Shown here: positions 56,289 to 64,000 of the stretch, piece by piece | Layout: every line of letters starts with the position of its first letter | How positions within the stretch are numbered: the stretch's first letter is position 1 | From: a bacterium | GTDB taxonomy: Bacteria; Cyanobacteriota; Vampirovibrionia; Gastranaerophilales; Gastranaerophilaceae | Direction: 5' to 3' | DNA: 64,000 nt | Assembly (NCBI GenBank): GCA_014803505.1 | Contig: JAAVBM010000123.1 | Span: 27,092-91,091 of the forward strand | Program-made: the position numbers and the translations under genes | The notes under the pieces: model-generated | Told to the model about the DNA's origin: nothing | Databases searched by the model: none | Seen by the model: the letters and a program-made list of their open reading frames with translations, nothing else

Positions 56289-59200
56289 TTATATTAAATC
56301 AAGCTTGCATAAATGTTTATAAACACATCTTTGACAAGCACCATAATTATCTTCATTTATCGGATCAAACTTCAAAGCTTTAATATCAGCATAAGTTTGA
56401 CGTATAAGCGATTCAATATAATCAATATCTTCACCTGTCAAAGTCTTATAAACACTTCTGGCATGGTCTTCTACATAAATAATTCCAACTTGTGAAACCT
56501 TATTTCCTGTAAGTTTTTCATAAGCGTATTTATAAAAACAAAGTTGATTATAATAACCTTCTTTAGAACCACCCAGTGCAATTTGTTTTTCACTTACAGG
56601 AGAGCCTGTTTTATAATCATACAAATTATATGTTCCATCCGAGTTTTGTTCAATACGGTCAATTTTACCTGTAATTAAGTCATCATCAACGCTTACACCA
56701 TAAAAACTAAACTCTACATCCACAACTCGTTCAATCGGAGTTTGTGAAAAATACGGATAATAATTCAGGATAAGCTTTTCACCAAGTTTAATAAATCGCT
56801 CTTTGTTTTCAATATTTGAAAATCTCATACCACTAATACTATTATTAAAATCAGTTAAAACATCACTAATATCAGGGTATTCACCTTTTTCCTTAGCAAA
56901 TTTCACAGAACGTTCTAATATTGCATGGACAGCAGTACCAAAATTTGCATTATCCCAATCAGCTTCTTCCACATCAATCCCAAGAACTTTCAAATAGAAA
57001 AACTTACGCGGACATGTTAAATAATCATTAACTCTTGATGGTGAAAGAATAATCGAATTAACACGCTCTTTTATTTCATTTTCAAAAGCTTGACGATGTT
57101 GAAAAACTTCGCTTGAAATGCTTCGAACAAACTCTCTTGTCATATCATCCGCATTACACTCGAATTGAGATGATTCAAAATCATAATTAGAAAATTCAGA
57201 AAGATATTTTGTAATATGTTGTGCTCTTCCATCATTATTATCTGCAAACGACAAAGTTAGAGAATGCTTTGCTCTGGTAATCCCAACAAATAACAGTTTT
57301 AAAAGTTCAGAATCTTTTTTTGCCTGCGCTTCATCTTTATCTAAAACTTCATCTGTAATCAACTTATATTCCCCAGGCATGCGAAAATCTTCCCAAGCTG
57401 AAGAAATTAAGTTTGGCAAATAAACATACTCAAATTCTCTACCTTTAGAACCATGATATGTCATCAATTGTACTGCATTCTGAACAGAAGATTCTTTCTC
57501 TAAATTGATATCAATTTCATTTTTCAAACAATCATCCAAATATTTAACAAAATCATTCAAACTTTTTGTTGAATCATTTCTCTGAAAATTTTCTGCTTCG
57601 GTAATTATTCTTTTAATTCCAAAAATATTTTCGCTTCTATTCGAATCACAACGGTAAAAATATTCTAAAATACCTGTCCTATTTATAATTTCAACAATCG
57701 TATTTCTAAGCGTATTAGTTGTAGAATATTCATTCAAACTCTCAAACGTTTTCAAAAAGTTTTCTACAGCAGACGGATTTTTCCAATCAGAAAGACTGTA
57801 CATTAGTGATATAAAATCACTTTTACCATCTTTAATTAATAACTGCTGCTCATGAAGAATTTTATTATAATCTTCTAAGTCCAATTTAAAAGGTTCAGAT
57901 AGCATCAATCCAAATAACTTGTCACTTGCAAGTATATGATTAGCCATAGCTTTCAAGTAGAAATAGATTAGAATTGTAGAACGGATTGCAAAAATACTTT
58001 TCCCCTCATCTATTTGAAACGGAATATTTTTACCTTTCAAAAGTTCAGCAAAAGTTTGTAATTCTGCACGTTTCTTAGCAATAATTGCAATTTGTGAATA
58101 ATCTTTATTTCCATCTTCACGCATTGCCATACAATCTGATTCCACGAGTTTTTTTATATCATCAACAAGATAATTAAATTCTTGCAAAGTTTCGCCAAAT
58201 TGGAATCTTCGTATTTTTCTATCTTTTGCTATGATTTTAGGATTTTTGGCAATCAATTTTTTAGAAATACCATAAGTTTTTTTGAAATAATCTTTATTCT
58301 CAAGCCTATTACTGTCCTGACTTACAACAAGATTACTAAAATCAAGAATTGTTTGAGTCGAACGATTATTTTCTTCAAGACAAATAACTTTTGTTTCAGG
58401 ATATTTGGTTAAGAAATTCTCAACATTTCCACTTTTTGCACCCTGAAAGCCATATATAATCTGATCATCATCTCCGACAACAAAGATATTTTTACTGGAA
58501 TTGCCATCAACAAGATTGAATATAATACTGTTTTGCAAGTCATTTGTATCTTGGTATTCATCAACAAGAAAATATTGATACTTGTTTGAAACTTCTTTTA
58601 AAAACAATTCATCTTCTTCAAATGCAGTCAAGACGAAATTAATCATATCCGAGAAATCAATCAAATTATGTTTAATCATTTTGTCAGAATATAATTCATA
58701 CAAAGTCCACAATTCTTTTGCTTTTTCAATATTTGTTTTTATTTTTTCAAGCTCGGCATAACGTCCTTTATTTTGAGTTTTGCCTGCTTGTTCACGTTCA
58801 TAAATTTCACTTTCAAGCTCTTTATATCTTGGCATTAAAGATATATTTGTATCAATATTTGCCAAATATTCAGCTTTTGTAAGGCGTTTTGTCTTTAATT
58901 TTTCGACATATGAAATAAAATTTTTAGTAAAAAAGTATTTATCAGCCCTTGTCGGAACAAAAAATTCCAATGAAGCTTCATCAATACATTCTTTCATAAT
59001 CTCAATTTTCTCAGTATCAGAAATCAATCTTACATCCGCAGAAAGTTCAAATTGAGAAGGATATTCTTTAATAACATCATTACAAAATGAATGATAGGTA
59101 TAAATATTAACAGAAGATGCAATTACGCCCATTTTTTTTATAAGACGCTGTCTCATCTCAGAAGCAGCAGCATCAGAAAATGTCAAACACAATATTGATG

Positions 59201-59369
59201 AAGGTTTAACATCATCAGCAAGCATTTTTTCTATTCTATTAATAACAGTAAAAGTTTTGCCGGTTCCCGGACCTGCGAGAAGCATTACTTGCCCGTTCAA
59301 AATATCAATAGCTTCCTGCTGGCGAGCATTAGGCTTAATTATTGTGTTAGTTATAGTATTTTCTGTCAT
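56289..59369 (-). CDS. UvrD/PcrA-type helicase fused to an Fe-S PD-(D/E)XK nuclease
   Basis: A 1026-residue AddA/RecB-like repair enzyme. Residues 1 to about 740 form a superfamily 1A helicase: Walker A LLAGPGTGKTFTVINR, FLVDEYQDTND, VVGDDDQIIYGFQGAK, MTYHGSKGREFEYVYLP and FVGITRAKHSLTLSF. The last 250 residues are a RecB-type nuclease with LTCPRKFFYLKVLG, GTAVHAILER, DLITGKIDRIE, LYDYKTG and a closing CQRCVYKHLC, giving four cysteines for an iron-sulfur cluster as in AddB and Cas4. No separate AddB-like gene lies nearby. It is transcribed from a leaderless promoter and likely acts in double-strand-break processing. Confidence 0.9.
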   Translation of the reverse strand: MTENTITNTIIKPNARQQEAIDILNGQVMLLAGPGTGKTFTVINRIEKMLADDVKPSSILCLTFSDAAASEMRQRLIKKMGVIASSVNIYTYHSFCNDVIKEYPSQFELSADVRLISDTEKIEIMKECIDEASLEFFVPTRADKYFFTKNFISYVEKLKTKRLTKAEYLANIDTNISLMPRYKELESEIYEREQAGKTQNKGRYAELEKIKTNIEKAKELWTLYELYSDKMIKHNLIDFSDMINFVLTAFEEDELFLKEVSNKYQYFLVDEYQDTNDLQNSIIFNLVDGNSSKNIFVVGDDDQIIYGFQGAKSGNVENFLTKYPETKVICLEENNRSTQTILDFSNLVVSQDSNRLENKDYFKKTYGISKKLIAKNPKIIAKDRKIRRFQFGETLQEFNYLVDDIKKLVESDCMAMREDGNKDYSQIAIIAKKRAELQTFAELLKGKNIPFQIDEGKSIFAIRSTILIYFYLKAMANHILASDKLFGLMLSEPFKLDLEDYNKILHEQQLLIKDGKSDFISLMYSLSDWKNPSAVENFLKTFESLNEYSTTNTLRNTIVEIINRTGILEYFYRCDSNRSENIFGIKRIITEAENFQRNDSTKSLNDFVKYLDDCLKNEIDINLEKESSVQNAVQLMTYHGSKGREFEYVYLPNLISSAWEDFRMPGEYKLITDEVLDKDEAQAKKDSELLKLLFVGITRAKHSLTLSFADNNDGRAQHITKYLSEFSNYDFESSQFECNADDMTREFVRSISSEVFQHRQAFENEIKERVNSIILSPSRVNDYLTCPRKFFYLKVLGIDVEEADWDNANFGTAVHAILERSVKFAKEKGEYPDISDVLTDFNNSISGMRFSNIENKERFIKLGEKLILNYYPYFSQTPIERVVDVEFSFYGVSVDDDLITGKIDRIEQNSDGTYNLYDYKTGSPVSEKQIALGGSKEGYYNQLCFYKYAYEKLTGNKVSQVGIIYVEDHARSVYKTLTGEDIDYIESLIRQTYADIKALKFDPINEDNYGACQRCVYKHLCKLDLI

Positions 59370-59375
59370 ACTATA

Positions 59376-59384
59376 AATTTAACA
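59376..59384 (-). promoter_or_regulatory. extended -10 promoter of the helicase-nuclease gene, probably leaderless
   Basis: On the minus strand: TGT then TAAATT, 6 nt (TATAGT), then the ATG. No ribosome site is present. Confidence 0.5.
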
Positions 59385-59393
59385 CAAAAAATT

Positions 59394-60896
59394 CTATCGA
59401 CGAATAATTACTCTATTCATATTATTATTAACAACACGATTTATGTCATCGCCAAATCTTTCATATTGACTTTCTGAACATATAACTTTGCCTGTTACCG
59501 TTCTTAAGTTTGGTGGAAATTCTGTAATCAACGAGTTAAATAACGAATTTTTATTTTGAAGTACTAAATTTCCATTAATAACTTCAACATTTCTAAGAAG
59601 CACATCTTCATTCAATCCAAACATTGAATAAGGAACAGAAATACCTTGTTCCGCACTAAAATTATATACAGGTTTATAAGTTCCAATCTCCAAAAGCCCT
59701 GATTCAAGCTGTTTTGTATCAACACCTAGAAATTTAAACATCCCCAAATCATCATTCTCCTTTATAGCTTTTAAAAAGTTCTTTTTAGTTACATTATTAA
59801 CTTCAGAAAGTTTTTCACTAATCAAAATAGCTTGATGAGCCTTTGGACCTTCATCAATAACACCTGAATGACATTTTAAATTTCTGGAATTAAGAAAAGA
59901 TTTTATTTCTCCCAATAGATTCAATGGAACAATATTATTATTTTCAACTCCTTGAATTTGATCAATTTTACCTCTTAATGTAGTCATACCAATTAAAGGT
60001 TCCCACAGTTTATGAGATTTTGAACGATGTAAAAAGATATAAAAATCACCATCTTCAAGAGCCGCCTGAGCCTTATCTACACTAGATCTAGTACACCAGT
60101 TACGACAACTTAGAGTTTCAAGCATTGATACATTTTTTTCTCTATCAAACGGAGCATGCTTAATAGATGGAACCTTAACCCAAACTGATTCTTTTTCAGA
60201 TAAATCCATTTCCATCAAAAGGTTATCTCTTAATCTATGAGTATAAATTTCAAGGAACGACGGTTTTGAACAACGAACAGCACGCGCCTTTGGTTCAATT
60301 TTTTCATAATCTGTAATGGTCTCAAATAAAGCTGTCTCATTGAACGGAACTGGGATATGTCTGTTATTATCTTTAATTTCACTTGTTATAGCATCCCAAA
60401 TTACAACTCTTAGAGCTTTATCTTTTTTGACTTTAGCAACAAGTTTTGGATTACGGGTAACCATTAAAGGCGCTTTTTCAGGCTCAGTAAGAAACTCTTT
60501 CCATTCTGATAATCGAACGGCTCTTGCCTGATTTATTTTATCTATTGAAAAAGTTCTCACATCTTTTGGGATATAACTTTTCCATTTTATTTTTTCAACT
60601 AAAACTCTTTTAAAATCAGGAAAAGCTTTATTTTCATCAAACACTTGCTTAACTGCAATTCCTATATTTTTTGAAGAAAGTAAACTACCATCTACACCAT
60701 ATTTTTTATTTCCTCCAAATAATTCAGCCGCTAAATATTCAAAAACAGTTGAATATTTTGAAGCCAAAGACTTCCCAGTAAAATTCACACTATCAGCGAC
60801 TGGAGTATGCCTTGAGGGTATATAATTAACTTTATTATTATTTTTAACAATTGTATTCTTGTTGTATAAGTTTATATTACTAATTGCGGGTAACAT
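59394..60896 (-). CDS. hypothetical 500-residue protein with N-terminal NFTGK motif
   Basis: A protein of unknown function. The first 50 residues are Asn/Lys-rich (INLYNKNTIVKNNNK) and end in DSVNFTGKSLAS, the clearest example of the N-terminal motif shared by several proteins in this window. The rest looks globular and helical, without signal peptide or membrane segment. Noticeable blocks are MLETLSCRNWCTRSSVDKAQ and GDFYIFLHRSKSHKLWEPLIGM. This order (cysteine/arginine-rich segment, then Asp-Phe-Tyr) recalls effector-like or PcfJ-like proteins, but the similarity is weak. AAAAAGGA lies before the ATG. The end is beta- and leucine-repeat-like (VLLRNVEVINGNLVLQNKNS). Confidence 0.6.
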   Translation of the reverse strand: MLPAISNINLYNKNTIVKNNNKVNYIPSRHTPVADSVNFTGKSLASKYSTVFEYLAAELFGGNKKYGVDGSLLSSKNIGIAVKQVFDENKAFPDFKRVLVEKIKWKSYIPKDVRTFSIDKINQARAVRLSEWKEFLTEPEKAPLMVTRNPKLVAKVKKDKALRVVIWDAITSEIKDNNRHIPVPFNETALFETITDYEKIEPKARAVRCSKPSFLEIYTHRLRDNLLMEMDLSEKESVWVKVPSIKHAPFDREKNVSMLETLSCRNWCTRSSVDKAQAALEDGDFYIFLHRSKSHKLWEPLIGMTTLRGKIDQIQGVENNNIVPLNLLGEIKSFLNSRNLKCHSGVIDEGPKAHQAILISEKLSEVNNVTKKNFLKAIKENDDLGMFKFLGVDTKQLESGLLEIGTYKPVYNFSAEQGISVPYSMFGLNEDVLLRNVEVINGNLVLQNKNSLFNSLITEFPPNLRTVTGKVICSESQYERFGDDINRVVNNNMNRVIIRR

Positions 60897-61103
60897 AAAT
60901 ATTTAAATCCTTTTTATATTTCTTAGTGCAAAACTAATAAAATTCCTGAATAAAATTTTTTGCGATTTATAAAACAGATATTCAAAAGAGTTTTACATTT
61001 TTTAATACATAATAATTTCATTACACCTAGTTATATTAAATATAGTAGCATAATTCCCCTCATTGTGTTAAAATATTTTAGCACAGTTAATAAGGAGAGA
61101 AAA

Positions 61104-61346
61104 ATGGCAGATGCAAAAATTTTAGCAACTATTGAAAGATCAGAAACTGAACAATTACAAATTTCTGTTAGCGAATATAAAGGCAGAAGTTATTTAAATA
61201 TGAGAATATTTTACACTACTGATGACGGTGCAACTTGGTTGCCTACAAAAAAAGGAGTAACTTTTACTCCGGATCAATTGGATTTATTAACTGAAGCTAT
61301 CGAAGAAGCTAAACAAGAATTTATGGCTGCAGAGGTAGAAGGCTAA
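61104..61346 (+). CDS. PC4/Sub1-like single-stranded DNA-binding protein
   Basis: An 80-residue protein with the PC4 (p15) fold. ISVSEYKGRSYLNMRIFYTT and DDGATWLPTKKGVTFTPDQ match the conserved beta-ridge that binds single-stranded or melted DNA, and a C-terminal helix (LLTEAIEEAKQEFM) dimerises it. The longer frame from 60960 adds 48 hydrophobic residues; I reject it because AAGGAGAG precedes 61104 and PC4 proteins start here. It lies 15 bp before priA, so it is probably co-transcribed with this replication-restart helicase, which suggests a role at forks or in transcription. Confidence 0.87.
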   Translation: MADAKILATIERSETEQLQISVSEYKGRSYLNMRIFYTTDDGATWLPTKKGVTFTPDQLDLLTEAIEEAKQEFMAAEVEG

Positions 61347-61361
61347 TAAGGCTCTAAAAAT

Positions 61362-63665
61362 ATGACAGACGAAACTGTACAAACAAATTTATTTGAAGTT
61401 CCCGCTCGAAAGCTTACGCTGAAAAAGCGGGAATCTTCTAATATACAGCCACATACACAACCACGTTATGCAGTCTGTCTTGTTAATATTAAAGTTCTAG
61501 GGGTAAAAACATTCAGCTACTTAATCCCACCAGAGATGAATAATAAAATTAAAATCGGTCAAGCCTTACTTGTACCGTTTGGCAGACAAGGATTGATAAA
61601 CGCATTTTGTGTAGGATTTTCTGATTATTTACCACCTGAAATTAGAGCAAAAAAAGTTGCAAAAATTCTTGATGAAACTCCATTATTCTCAGTCGAATAC
61701 TTGAAACTTTTAGAATGGGTTGCCAATTATTATTGCACTGATTTAATTACCGTTCTTAATACCGCAATTCCTTTAAAACTTATTGAAAAATCTCTAAAAA
61801 CCGAACAATCAATAACTTTTATCAAAACTGACGGTGCAACAAAGCGACAACTTCAAATTCTTGAACTATTACAAGAAAAAGGAAAAATGCCTTTAATTGA
61901 ATTTGAAAAACTTGCAAAAACTACTCGTGCAACAATTAAAAAACTCGAAACTCTCGGATGTATAAAACTTACCGAAGAACAAATCTATCGCAATCCTTTG
62001 GATATTTTAAATATTGATAAAAAAGAAGATTTATATGAACTATCAGAAACTCAGCAAAAAGTTTATGAAGGAATTTCAAAAAAAATTACCGAAGAAAATT
62101 CACCGCAAATTCTCCTACACGGAGTAACAGCAAGCGGAAAAACCGAAGTTTATTTTAAGCTTATTGATGACACAATAAAATCAGGAAAAAACGTACTGTT
62201 TCTGGCTCCTGAAATTGCCTTAGCTTCTCAGCTAACCAAACGTCTTGCAAAGAAATTTGGTACAAAAGACACAGCAATATGGCATAGCAGTATTTCAGAA
62301 GGTGAAAGATACGACGTTTGGCAAAAACTTTATAAAAATGAAATAAAAATCCTTGCAGGTGCACGTTCTGCGGTATTTGCACCGTTAAAAAATATCGGTC
62401 TGATTATTATTGACGAAGAACACGAAGGAGCTTACAAACAAACATCTCCTGCACCTAGATATGATGCAAGACTTGTTGCAAGAAAACTTGCCGAATTCAA
62501 CGAATGTCCGTTAATACTTGGCTCCGCTACACCTGATATTTCAAGTTATTACAGAGCAGTCAACTCAAATCGCCTTTTTGAGATGTTAAAACGATACAAT
62601 AATGCAAAAGTTGCACCGGTAACAGTTATAAATATGCAAGAATACGGACGTGCAGCCTACAAAAGCTTAATTTCAAAACCGCTGCAAACTGCAATTAAAG
62701 AAACTCTTGATAATAAACAACAAGTAATCTTGTTAATCAATAGAAGAGGATTTTCAACCTACACTCAATGCCAAGGCTGCGGACATGTAATTGAATGTCC
62801 TAATTGTGCAATCCCAATGATTTGGCACGCAAAAGATAATATGCTGAAATGCCATTATTGTAATCACGTGGAATACTTCCCGAGAACCTGCCCTAATTGT
62901 GGATTTGATGGACTTAAAAATTCAGGAACTGGGACTCAAAAAATAGAACAATACATAAAAGATTTATATCCGGATTATAATATCGAAAGAATTGACAGTG
63001 ATGTATTAACAAGAAAAGGTGAACACATCAGACTTCTGGAAAAATTTCAAAAAGGAGATATTGATATTCTTGTCGGTACCCAAATGATTGCAAAAGGATT
63101 AGATAATCCTAACGTTACACTCGTTGGAGTAATTTCAGCTGACGCAAGTTTCAATTTACCTGATTTTAGGGCTTCTGAACGAGGATTTCAACTCCTAACT
63201 CAAGTTGCAGGCAGAGCTGGACGTGGAGAATTTAAAGGCAGAGTATTCTTCCAAACTTACAACCCAGAGTACTATGCTCTTGAAAGCGCAAAATCCCAAA
63301 ACTATTTTGATTTCTATCAAAAAGAAATTGCTTCCAGAGAAGATTTTGATTATCCACCATTCAGCCAAATAATCAGACTTATTTTAAGTTCACAGAATAA
63401 CTTCCGAGCAGAAAAAGCAGCACAAGAAATTGCACTCAGACTTTGCACTATGATAGAAAAATTCGGCTTTGGTGAACGTTTGGAAGTACTTGGACCAACA
63501 CCTTGTGTAATCGAAAGAATAAATAGTTATTACAGATTCCAAATCATTATTAAAAATAAACTTGAAGATAAAGGGCATCAATTTGTTTCAAGTTTCTTAA
63601 ATAAAATTACAGCACCTAAAGATATACGTATGACGATAGATGTCGATCCTCTGGATATCTTATAA
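61362..63665 (+). CDS. priA: primosomal protein N' (PriA helicase)
   Basis: A 767-residue DEAH-type helicase that reloads DnaB at stalled forks. The N-terminal DNA-binding domain (YAVCLVNIKVLGVKTFSYLIP) precedes the helicase core with LLHGVTASGKTEVYFKLI, LIIIDEEHEGAYKQ, LILGSATPDISSY and QVAGRAGRGEFKG. The zinc-binding insert carries CQGCGHVIECPNC, CHYC and CPNCGFDG, eight cysteines in all. The length is typical. There is no strong ribosome site and 15 bp to the PC4-like gene, so translational coupling is likely. A terminator follows at 63698-63727. Confidence 0.96.
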   Translation: MTDETVQTNLFEVPARKLTLKKRESSNIQPHTQPRYAVCLVNIKVLGVKTFSYLIPPEMNNKIKIGQALLVPFGRQGLINAFCVGFSDYLPPEIRAKKVAKILDETPLFSVEYLKLLEWVANYYCTDLITVLNTAIPLKLIEKSLKTEQSITFIKTDGATKRQLQILELLQEKGKMPLIEFEKLAKTTRATIKKLETLGCIKLTEEQIYRNPLDILNIDKKEDLYELSETQQKVYEGISKKITEENSPQILLHGVTASGKTEVYFKLIDDTIKSGKNVLFLAPEIALASQLTKRLAKKFGTKDTAIWHSSISEGERYDVWQKLYKNEIKILAGARSAVFAPLKNIGLIIIDEEHEGAYKQTSPAPRYDARLVARKLAEFNECPLILGSATPDISSYYRAVNSNRLFEMLKRYNNAKVAPVTVINMQEYGRAAYKSLISKPLQTAIKETLDNKQQVILLINRRGFSTYTQCQGCGHVIECPNCAIPMIWHAKDNMLKCHYCNHVEYFPRTCPNCGFDGLKNSGTGTQKIEQYIKDLYPDYNIERIDSDVLTRKGEHIRLLEKFQKGDIDILVGTQMIAKGLDNPNVTLVGVISADASFNLPDFRASERGFQLLTQVAGRAGRGEFKGRVFFQTYNPEYYALESAKSQNYFDFYQKEIASREDFDYPPFSQIIRLILSSQNNFRAEKAAQEIALRLCTMIEKFGFGERLEVLGPTPCVIERINSYYRFQIIIKNKLEDKGHQFVSSFLNKITAPKDIRMTIDVDPLDIL

Positions 63666-63697
63666 AATTTCTTATAAAAAGGAAACAAGTTTAGACT

Positions 63698-63727
63698 AAA
63701 AAAGACGGTTAAAAAACCGTCTTTTTA
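63698..63727. terminator. bidirectional terminator between priA and gyrA
   Basis: The stem AAAAAGACGGTT (to 63710) with AACCGTCTTTTT (63715-63726), 4-nt loop, with T tracts in both directions. It ends priA and the convergent gyrA. Confidence 0.88.
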
Positions 63728-63747
63728 TTTATATACATTTGCAGAAA

Positions 63748-64000
63748 CTATTTTTCATTATTTTCATCTAGCAAACTAGTTTGTTGAATATCTTCAGCAG
63801 GAGCTGTTTCAGAAATTGATTCAGTTGATGTCATTTTAATAGTTACATCATCTTCATCAGGATTAACAATTTTATTAACTGAACATACGGTATCATTTTC
63901 CAATAAGTTTTGAGCTCTTACACCGGTTGCCGGACGACCTTGACAAGAAATTGAACCTGCATTCAATCTAGTTACAACACCGTTAGCAGTAACTAGCATA
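63748..64000 (-). CDS. gyrA: DNA gyrase subunit A, C-terminal fragment (gene continues beyond the window)
   Basis: The last 83 residues of a longer protein whose start lies right of the window. MLVTANGVVTRLNAGSIS and QGRPATGVRAQNLLENDTV match the final blade of the GyrA beta-pinwheel, the DNA-wrapping domain that lets gyrase introduce negative supercoils. The end is an acidic and threonine-rich tail (DPDEDDVTIKMTSTES ... TSLLDENNEK-type composition), common in GyrA. The ATG at the right edge is internal, not the true start. ParC is an alternative, but the wrapping-domain repeats and acidic tail favour GyrA. Confidence 0.8.
   Translation of the reverse strand, partial: MLVTANGVVTRLNAGSISCQGRPATGVRAQNLLENDTVCSVNKIVNPDEDDVTIKMTSTESISETAPAEDIQQTSLLDENNEK

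Noticed and set aside
1..64000. tRNA, rRNA, tmRNA or SRP RNA genes
   Set aside because: I looked through all intergenic gaps for tRNA-like arms and conserved SRP/tmRNA segments and saw none.

Overview
The window is AT-rich bacterial chromosome, densely packed on both strands, with no prophage, insertion sequence, CRISPR array, rRNA or tRNA that I could recognise. The gene set suggests a fermentative, Gram-negative-type anaerobe without flagella: lipid A acyltransferase (lpxA), an OmpH/Skp-like chaperone, OmpA-type proteins, an [FeFe]-hydrogenase maturase (hydE), a membrane pyrophosphatase (hppA), an Fe-dependent alcohol dehydrogenase and a pseudopilin with a typical N-terminus. This combination, plus several small asparagine-rich proteins carrying an N-terminal NFxG-like motif, fits a gut member of Vampirovibrionia/Melainabacteria (Gastranaerophilales-like), the non-photosynthetic sisters of Cyanobacteria. 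That placement is inference and was not tested by search.

Layout. 0-8.4 kb: a small HTH gene with a palindromic operator, alcohol dehydrogenase, a dicarboxylate/amino-acid symporter joined to ileS, and dnaB. 8.4-17.3 kb: secreted and membrane unknowns, a metallophosphoesterase, a uvrC that lacks its usual C-terminal HhH domain, then a minus-strand operon holding a ZorA/ZorB-like (MotA/MotB-like) pair, UPF0210 and an acidic unknown, followed by bioY and rimI. 17.5-23 kb: the ribosomal/RNA polymerase block infA-rpmJ-rpsM-rpsK-rpsD-rpoA-rplQ-truA-rplM-rpsI, with three structured intergenic elements. 23-32 kb: two XRE regulators, a PRTase-like protein, an M29 aminopeptidase, a pseudopilin, lpxA, an 86-bp tandem repeat array, ftsY, an M14 peptidase and cysS. 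32-43 kb: a tiny AbrB/MazE-type regulator with paired ATTATAAT operators, a SpoIID-like protein, murJ, comM, an M16-like protein without its zinc motif, an OmpA-like protein, a FliA/WhiG-type sigma factor, lipA and an OmpH-like protein. 43-56 kb: hydE, a PlsC-like protein, a candidate anti-Shine-Dalgarno small RNA, prs, hppA, ndk, tgt, a second repeat array, ykgJ, bioB and a nitrilase-family hydrolase. 56-64 kb: a UvrD helicase fused to an Fe-S PD-(D/E)XK nuclease, an unknown 500-residue protein, a PC4-like protein, priA and the 3' end of gyrA.

The main threads are information processing (ileS, cysS, dnaB, priA, uvrC, the helicase-nuclease, ribosomal proteins, truA, tgt), envelope building (lpxA, murJ, SpoIID, M14 peptidase, OmpH, OmpA) and cofactors (bioY, bioB, lipA, hydE). 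The points most worth a second look are: a hairpin / CCUCCUCCCC / terminator RNA on the minus strand at 47.2 kb whose architecture resembles cyanobacterial Yfr1; the shared N-terminal motif on five otherwise unrelated proteins; a stand-alone ZorAB-like operon; seven genes whose -10 element sits 6-7 nt before the start codon (probable leaderless mRNAs); and the structured leaders inside the ribosomal operon.
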